Shown: piece by piece, positions 5,493-9,047 of the stretch
Position numbering within the stretch: position 1 is the stretch's first letter
Layout of the letters: each line of letters opens with the position of its first letter
Assembly (NCBI GenBank): GCA_002067565.1
Contig: MVQZ01000318.1
Location: forward strand, 1 to 9,047
Length of the DNA stretch: 9,047 nucleotides
From: Methanobacterium sp. PtaU1.Bin242
Lineage (GTDB): Archaea; Methanobacteriota; Methanobacteria; Methanobacteriales; Methanobacteriaceae
Direction of reading: 5' to 3'
Notes under the pieces: generated by a model
Databases searched by the model: none
Seen by the model: only the letters and a program-made list of their open reading frames with translations
Told to the model about the DNA's origin: nothing
Made by a program: the position numbers and the translations under genes

Positions 5493-6581
5493 ATTAAATT
5501 AACTATTCATTATATTCTCTTTTTTTTAGCTTTTAAGTAATTTGGTAGATTATTTTATCCAGTTCCCGGAGTATGGACTGGTTTTTATCATGCCTAAAGT
5601 TGTTTTTTATATGTTTTCTGTAGAAATCCAGTTTCAAGAGGAATTTCTCCAGATCATCCTTGTCTGGATCTTCATGGAACTCCCCATACTTCAGCCTCTC
5701 CAGATAGACGGCATTAAGTATCTGCTCGAAATGTTTTTTCACCGGTATGCTGAAAACAGGCTTGCCCAGATAAAGAGCCTCAGATATCAAGGTGAATCCA
5801 CCATTAGTTATCACCGCCCGAGCAGAAGATAGATCTTCAAAAAATTCATCCTCATTAAAACATTTGAAGGTTAAATTACCCTTCTTCTCCTCTTTATGGA
5901 ATCCATAAATTATAAATTCATCATCCAAACCAGCTAAAAGATCTATAAGCTTCAGATTAGAGTCAGTAGACTGATATACTAATATATGTTCTTCCTGGGT
6001 GGGTTTTAATCTTAGAATACTCCCCCGAAGGATAGGAGGGAACATCTTCACGTTTTTCGGATTTTTCACTGGAGGAAAGAAAAAACTGTTAATTAAATAA
6101 TAACGGGGCCTCTGTAAAACAGATTTCACCACGCTTCTTGCAATTAAACTGTCGCTCAAGTATTCCTTGGAGACCTTTGAGTCACATTGGGTAATGACAT
6201 GCGTATTATCCAGGCTTATCAGGGGTATTCTTAATATTTTGCTTAAAATATTGGAGTAAAATTCAAAATCAGAAATTATAATGTCTGGTTTAAATGTCTT
6301 TGCCACATTGTACATCAGATGCAGGTTATAATTAAGACCTTGGGGAAGGTCTGTGCAGTAACTGATTAATGTTTTAACGTTGTTTATCTGATCATAATTA
6401 TAAACCGTGTTAAGGCCTTCAATATGGTATATTTTGTCAAATTTCTGGGAAAGATAATCATAAGCCCTGTCAATAGCAAAAATAGTCACATCATTTTTCT
6501 TTTGAAGGTATTCAATAACCACCCCACTACGTATGGCATGACCCATTCCCTCACCACACACTCCGTAAAGGATTCTTTTTC
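5493..6581. repeat. Direct-repeat copy A of a tandem glycosyltransferase duplication
   Basis: This block matches 6702-7786 base for base at an offset of 1,205 with no net indel through the coding part. It covers residues 21 to the end of the stand-alone glycosyltransferase plus about 40 bases past its stop codon. In that flank copy A has four extra bases (TATT near 5504), changing the offset to 1,209. Similarity stops sharply at 6581, inside the sequence for the N-terminus, where the two proteins become unrelated. Inclusion of non-coding flank shows a DNA-level duplication. Confidence 0.9.
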
Positions 6582-6639
6582 CTTCAGGAGAATGTTCATG
6601 GGGTAAAGGGAGATTAGCCATTATTTTAGGTGACTGCAT
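5533..6639 (-). CDS. MJ1255-type GT-B glycosyltransferase, stand-alone copy (368 aa)
   Basis: This belongs to the MJ1255-like archaeal glycosyltransferase family (TIGR00661-type), related to MurG/GT28. The N-lobe opens with RILYGVCGEGMGHAIR (22-37), the glycine-rich loop that binds acceptor and donor phosphate. The C-lobe has ITNGGFTLISEALYLGKPV (277-295) and PVKKHFEQILNA (299-310), the usual nucleotide-sugar site. It should transfer a sugar from a nucleotide donor to a lipid or glycan acceptor at the inner membrane face; donor and acceptor are unknown. Residues 1-20 are unlike the paralogue and low in complexity. The ATG at 6639 has only a weak purine-rich ribosome site; the ATG at 6621 (MANLPLP) is an alternative. 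It lies 98 bases after the fused glycosyltransferase and is about 80% identical to that protein's C-terminal half. It could be an active diverged enzyme or a partner of the fusion. Confidence 0.88.
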   Translation of the reverse strand: MQSPKIMANLPLPHEHSPEGKRILYGVCGEGMGHAIRSGVVIEYLQKKNDVTIFAIDRAYDYLSQKFDKIYHIEGLNTVYNYDQINNVKTLISYCTDLPQGLNYNLHLMYNVAKTFKPDIIISDFEFYSNILSKILRIPLISLDNTHVITQCDSKVSKEYLSDSLIARSVVKSVLQRPRYYLINSFFFPPVKNPKNVKMFPPILRGSILRLKPTQEEHILVYQSTDSNLKLIDLLAGLDDEFIIYGFHKEEKKGNLTFKCFNEDEFFEDLSSARAVITNGGFTLISEALYLGKPVFSIPVKKHFEQILNAVYLERLKYGEFHEDPDKDDLEKFLLKLDFYRKHIKNNFRHDKNQSILRELDKIIYQIT

Positions 6640-6701
6640 GATGCCATCTTTCTTTATATGATTTAGGTTGAAAATCTATTATGATAAAGTTTGTTTGTAA
6701 C

Positions 6702-7786
6702 ATTAAATTAACCATTATATTCTCTTTTTTTTAGCTTTTAAGTAATTTGGTAGATTATTTTATCCAGTTCCCGGAGTAGGGACTGGTTTTTGTCATGTTT
6801 GAATTTGGATTTTATATGTTGCCTGTAGAAATCCAGTTTCAAGAGGAATTTCTCCAGATCTTCCTTGTCTGGATCTTCATGGAACTCCCCATACTTCAGT
6901 CTCTCCAGATAAATGGCATTGACTATCTGTTCGAACTGTTTTTTCACCGGTATGCTGAAAACTGGCTTACCCAAGTACAGAGCTTCGGATATTAGACTGA
7001 ATCCTCCATTAGTTATCACCGCCCGGGCAGAAGATAGATCTTGGAAAAATTCATCCTCATTAAAACATTTGAAGGTTAAATTACCCTTTTTCTCCTCTTT
7101 ATGGAATCCATAAATTATAAATTCATCATCCAAACCAGCTAAAAGATCTATAAGCTTCAGATTAGAGTCACTGGTCTGGTAAACAAATATGTGCTCTCCT
7201 TGTGTGGATTTTAATCTTAGAACACTCCCTCGAAGGATAGGAGGGAACATCTTCACCTTTTCCGGATTTTTCACATGGGGGAAGAAGTAGCTGGTTATCA
7301 GATAATAGCGGGGTAGCTGTATGAAAGATCTGACCACTCCTTCTGCTGTGATTCTTTCGCTTAGGTATTCCTTGGAGACCTGGATATCGCATTGGGTCAT
7401 TACATGCATATTATCCAGGCTTATCAGGGGTATTCTTAATATTTTGCTTAATAAATTGGAATAGAATTCAAAATCAGATATTATAATGTCTGGTTTGGAA
7501 GCCTTAGCCACACTGTACATCAGACGAAGGTTGTTCTTCAGATCCTGAGGAAGGTCCTTGATGTTGTTGATCAGTGTTCTGGTGTTGTTTACCTGATTGG
7601 CCTCATAAACCGTTTTAAATCCTCCGATACGATAAACATCCTCAAATTTTTGGGAAAGATAATCATAGGCCCGGTCACTGGCAAAGATGGTTACATCATT
7701 TCTCTCTAGAAGATGTTCTATAATCACCCCATCACGTATGGCATGGCCCATTCCCTCACCACACACCCCATAAAGGATTCTTTTTC
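6702..7786. repeat. Direct-repeat copy B of the tandem glycosyltransferase duplication
   Basis: This is the matching copy of 5493-6581. It encodes residues 237-584 of the fused glycosyltransferase plus the downstream flank ATTAAATTAAC and TATATTCTC followed by a T-run. The left edge is at 6702 in the intergenic gap; the right edge (7786) falls at the boundary between the GT2 domain with its linker and the GT-B domain. Confidence 0.9.
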
Positions 7787-8492
7787 TTCCATGATAATGG
7801 CCGAAGTTATAATTCAGTTCATCAGCACTGATTTTTCTACCGGTGAATTGATAAAAGGTGCTTTTTGCGTATTTAAGGGATAGATTTCTCCTACCTTCCT
7901 CTTGGAGTCTTCTGGTGGAGACAAAAAGCCTTGGATTTCTTAAAACTTTAAAGGAACTGATAAAGGCAATTTTTTCTATGTAATCGGTGTCCTCTCCAAA
8001 GTCCAGATCTTCATCAAAACCTCCCACTTCCTCATGCAGATCTTTTCGAGTTAAGATTCCGTAACATCCAGCTCCATGTGGTTTTATGGACTCCACTCTC
8101 CTCATGAAAAAGTTGGCAAAATCATGGGACAGTTTATCAAGGGTGCTATCACTTAAGGGAACGATTTGAGTTATGGAAATGCCCAAATCATATTCTAAAA
8201 ACTCTTCCAGCGCGCTTTCAAGGTATCCTCGGGTTAAAACCACATCAGAATCAAGAAATAGTAGAAATTCTCCCTGAGCTGCTTCAGCACCGTTGTTCCT
8301 GCCAACAGAAGGTATGCCTCCTTCAACTATTTTACAATGGTACTCTCTGGCAATATCCAGGGTATGATCCTCTGAGCCGGCGTCAGCTACTATGACCTCA
8401 TAATCTGTGAAGTTCTGTCTTCGGATACTCTCCAGTAGTGGGGGAAGGTAATTTTCCTCATTATAGGTGGGAATAATAATACTGAGTTTCAT
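6738..8492 (-). CDS. Fused glycosyltransferase: N-terminal GT2 (GT-A) domain plus C-terminal MJ1255-type GT-B domain (584 aa)
   Basis: There are two complete glycosyltransferase folds in one chain. Residues 1 to about 225 are a GT2 family domain: LSIIIPTYNEENYL (3-16), VADAGSEDHT (35-44), GRNNGA (64-69), the metal-binding DSD (81-83) in LLFLDSDV, and GFDEDLDFGEDTDY (158-171), which carries the acidic base region. After a short linker (about 226-236), residues 237-584 are an MJ1255-type GT-B domain with GVCGEGMGHAIR (242-253) and NGGFSLISEALYLG in the C-lobe. There is no hydrophobic span, so it is cytosolic or peripheral to the membrane. One polypeptide could add two sugars in turn to one lipid or glycan. 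A direct partial duplicate of the GT-B half follows downstream. The ATG has a weak AAGAAG just upstream and GGTGA eleven bases away. The pathway (glycolipid, N-glycan or other surface polymer) is not shown by this window. Confidence 0.9.
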   Translation of the reverse strand: MKLSIIIPTYNEENYLPPLLESIRRQNFTDYEVIVADAGSEDHTLDIAREYHCKIVEGGIPSVGRNNGAEAAQGEFLLFLDSDVVLTRGYLESALEEFLEYDLGISITQIVPLSDSTLDKLSHDFANFFMRRVESIKPHGAGCYGILTRKDLHEEVGGFDEDLDFGEDTDYIEKIAFISSFKVLRNPRLFVSTRRLQEEGRRNLSLKYAKSTFYQFTGRKISADELNYNFGHYHGRKRILYGVCGEGMGHAIRDGVIIEHLLERNDVTIFASDRAYDYLSQKFEDVYRIGGFKTVYEANQVNNTRTLINNIKDLPQDLKNNLRLMYSVAKASKPDIIISDFEFYSNLLSKILRIPLISLDNMHVMTQCDIQVSKEYLSERITAEGVVRSFIQLPRYYLITSYFFPHVKNPEKVKMFPPILRGSVLRLKSTQGEHIFVYQTSDSNLKLIDLLAGLDDEFIIYGFHKEEKKGNLTFKCFNEDEFFQDLSSARAVITNGGFSLISEALYLGKPVFSIPVKKQFEQIVNAIYLERLKYGEFHEDPDKEDLEKFLLKLDFYRQHIKSKFKHDKNQSLLRELDKIIYQIT

Positions 8493-8527
8493 GTCTTCTT
8501 AATTCACCAGTTAGATGTTATTAGTTA

Positions 8528-8571
8528 CTTATATGATCCTTATTTTAAAGTAGTTTTCAATTTTTATATTT
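8528..8571 (-). promoter_or_regulatory. Candidate promoter of the glycosyltransferase genes
   Basis: Two TATA-like boxes lie upstream of the fused gene on the minus strand. AATATAAAAA (8570 down to 8561) would start transcription near 8540, with a leader of about 48 bases that keeps the GGTGA motif. CATATAAG (8535 down to 8528) would start near 8506 and give a very short leader. The first fits better with ribosome binding. Confidence 0.3.
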
Positions 8572-8597
8572 ACCCTAATAAATTTAATGATAGTTTT

Positions 8598-9044
8598 TTA
8601 AAAATAGGAGTAGAAATTCCATGTAGTGAAGAACCCATCAGCTTTACCCTTAAAAACATTGAATAAACTCTTTAATATCTCTTTATCACTTTTATTAGGT
8701 GATAAATTAATGATAGTTGTATTATTATTGTTTTCTATACTTATAACGTCATAGCCAGCTAGATCTACCGGTTCTGTTTGATTAATTAGTGTTATTTGAT
8801 GATAATCTGTGTTAGAACCCCCTATTTCAAGACAGAGTCCGGCCAGTATGATTACCAATACTATCATAGCGGGTTTTATCAGATTTCTTTTTGAAAATGG
8901 TTTTTCAATATAGTACATACCTATCAAACCAGCAAACCCTATTATAGCCGGATTAGAAAACAAACCACCATCTACCATCCCTATCAATGTTAGAGCAGCT
9001 GCAAATGCAATAATAAGCCTGTAATGAATCATCCTGCTATCCAT
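8598..9044 (-). CDS. Three-helix membrane protein with sequon-rich external tail (at least 148 aa, start near window edge)
   Basis: Three hydrophobic spans (about residues 8-24, 28-46 and 57-73) are followed by a 75-residue polar tail. The positively charged loop SKRN before the third span suggests the loop is inside and the tail outside. The tail has N-glycosylation sequons at Asn88, Asn107, Asn108, Asn113 and Asn117, dense for its length. No family is recognised and no catalytic motif is seen. The frame is still open at the window's last base, and neither the ATG at 9044 nor the ATG at 9032 (MIHYRL) has a visible strong ribosome site, so the true start may lie outside. It points the same way as the glycosyltransferase genes with a 105-base gap. 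A role as a surface protein of the same cell-envelope programme is possible but unproven. Confidence 0.65.
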   Translation of the reverse strand: MDSRMIHYRLIIAFAAALTLIGMVDGGLFSNPAIIGFAGLIGMYYIEKPFSKRNLIKPAMIVLVIILAGLCLEIGGSNTDYHQITLINQTEPVDLAGYDVISIENNNNTTIINLSPNKSDKEILKSLFNVFKGKADGFFTTWNFYSYF

Positions 9045-9047
9045 GGA

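Noticed and set aside
5533..6639. Stand-alone glycosyltransferase considered as a pseudogene of the fusion
   Set aside because: The frame is intact over 368 residues, both glycine-rich and donor-site motifs are kept, and many of the substitutions against the paralogue are conservative.
7168..7392. Minus-strand frame of 74 residues inside the fused glycosyltransferase
   Set aside because: It is in another frame of a well-supported gene with clear family motifs and has no independent signal.
5493..7786. Duplicated block considered as a mobile element or transposon footprint
   Set aside because: No transposase, terminal inverted repeats or target-site duplication is visible; the repeat is a direct tandem copy whose coding frame is kept, which unequal crossing-over explains.

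Overview
This 9,047-base, AT-rich window looks like a chromosomal segment of a methanogenic archaeon, most likely Methanobacteriales (Methanobacterium-like). Several signs point that way. Most confident starts have GGTGA or GGAGGTGA Shine-Dalgarno sites, and archaeal TATA-like boxes lie upstream of several genes. The gene content includes a DUF763 protein, MJ1255-type glycosyltransferases, a V4R regulator, a DGC-domain protein and a PrsW-type membrane protease. The genus is an inference. No rRNA, tRNA, transposase, integrase or CRISPR array was seen.

Layout, left to right. Bases 2-583 (+ strand) hold the 3' part of a winged-helix/V4R regulator whose start lies outside the window. It converges on a three-gene minus-strand operon (1729 down to 743): an ArsR-family regulator with a CVC metal-site motif, a DGC-domain six-cysteine protein and a small zinc-ribbon protein. 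The operon's promoter region carries a near-ideal ArsR-type operator, ATATATCAA-N6-TTGATATAT, at 1791-1814. Upstream lies a PrsW-like intramembrane protease gene (1938-2516), which ends in a hairpin plus T-tract. A gene-poor stretch of about 700 bases (2517-3212) follows and contains a 12-bp tandem repeat. Next is a gene for a small secreted protein with an Asp/Asn linker and two CxxCxGxGG knuckles (3213-3590).

The right half is also all minus strand. A DUF763 gene with a helix-hairpin-helix motif (4346-5470) is followed by a small charged helical protein of unknown function (3798-4286), probably in one transcript. Upstream are two glycosyltransferase genes. The first to be transcribed (6738-8492) encodes a fusion of a GT2-type GT-A domain with an MJ1255-type GT-B domain. 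The second (5533-6639) is a free-standing copy of only the GT-B half. The copies form a direct repeat of about 1.09 kb with a 1,205-base offset that also includes the sequence after the stop codon, so this is a tandem partial gene duplication. The donor-binding C-lobes are far more alike (about 92% identical) than the N-lobes (about 72%), and one 126-base tract differs at a single base. This suggests a diverging acceptor site with a homogenised donor lobe. A three-helix membrane protein with a sequon-rich extracellular tail (8598-9044) runs to the window edge.

Two functional themes stand out. One is metal or thiol sensing (ArsR/DGC/zinc ribbon, with the V4R regulator next door). The other is surface glycan or glycolipid synthesis (the two glycosyltransferases) beside predicted exported or membrane proteins rich in N-glycosylation sequons. 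All identities are hand counts and all family calls are from recognition of motifs, not from a database search.
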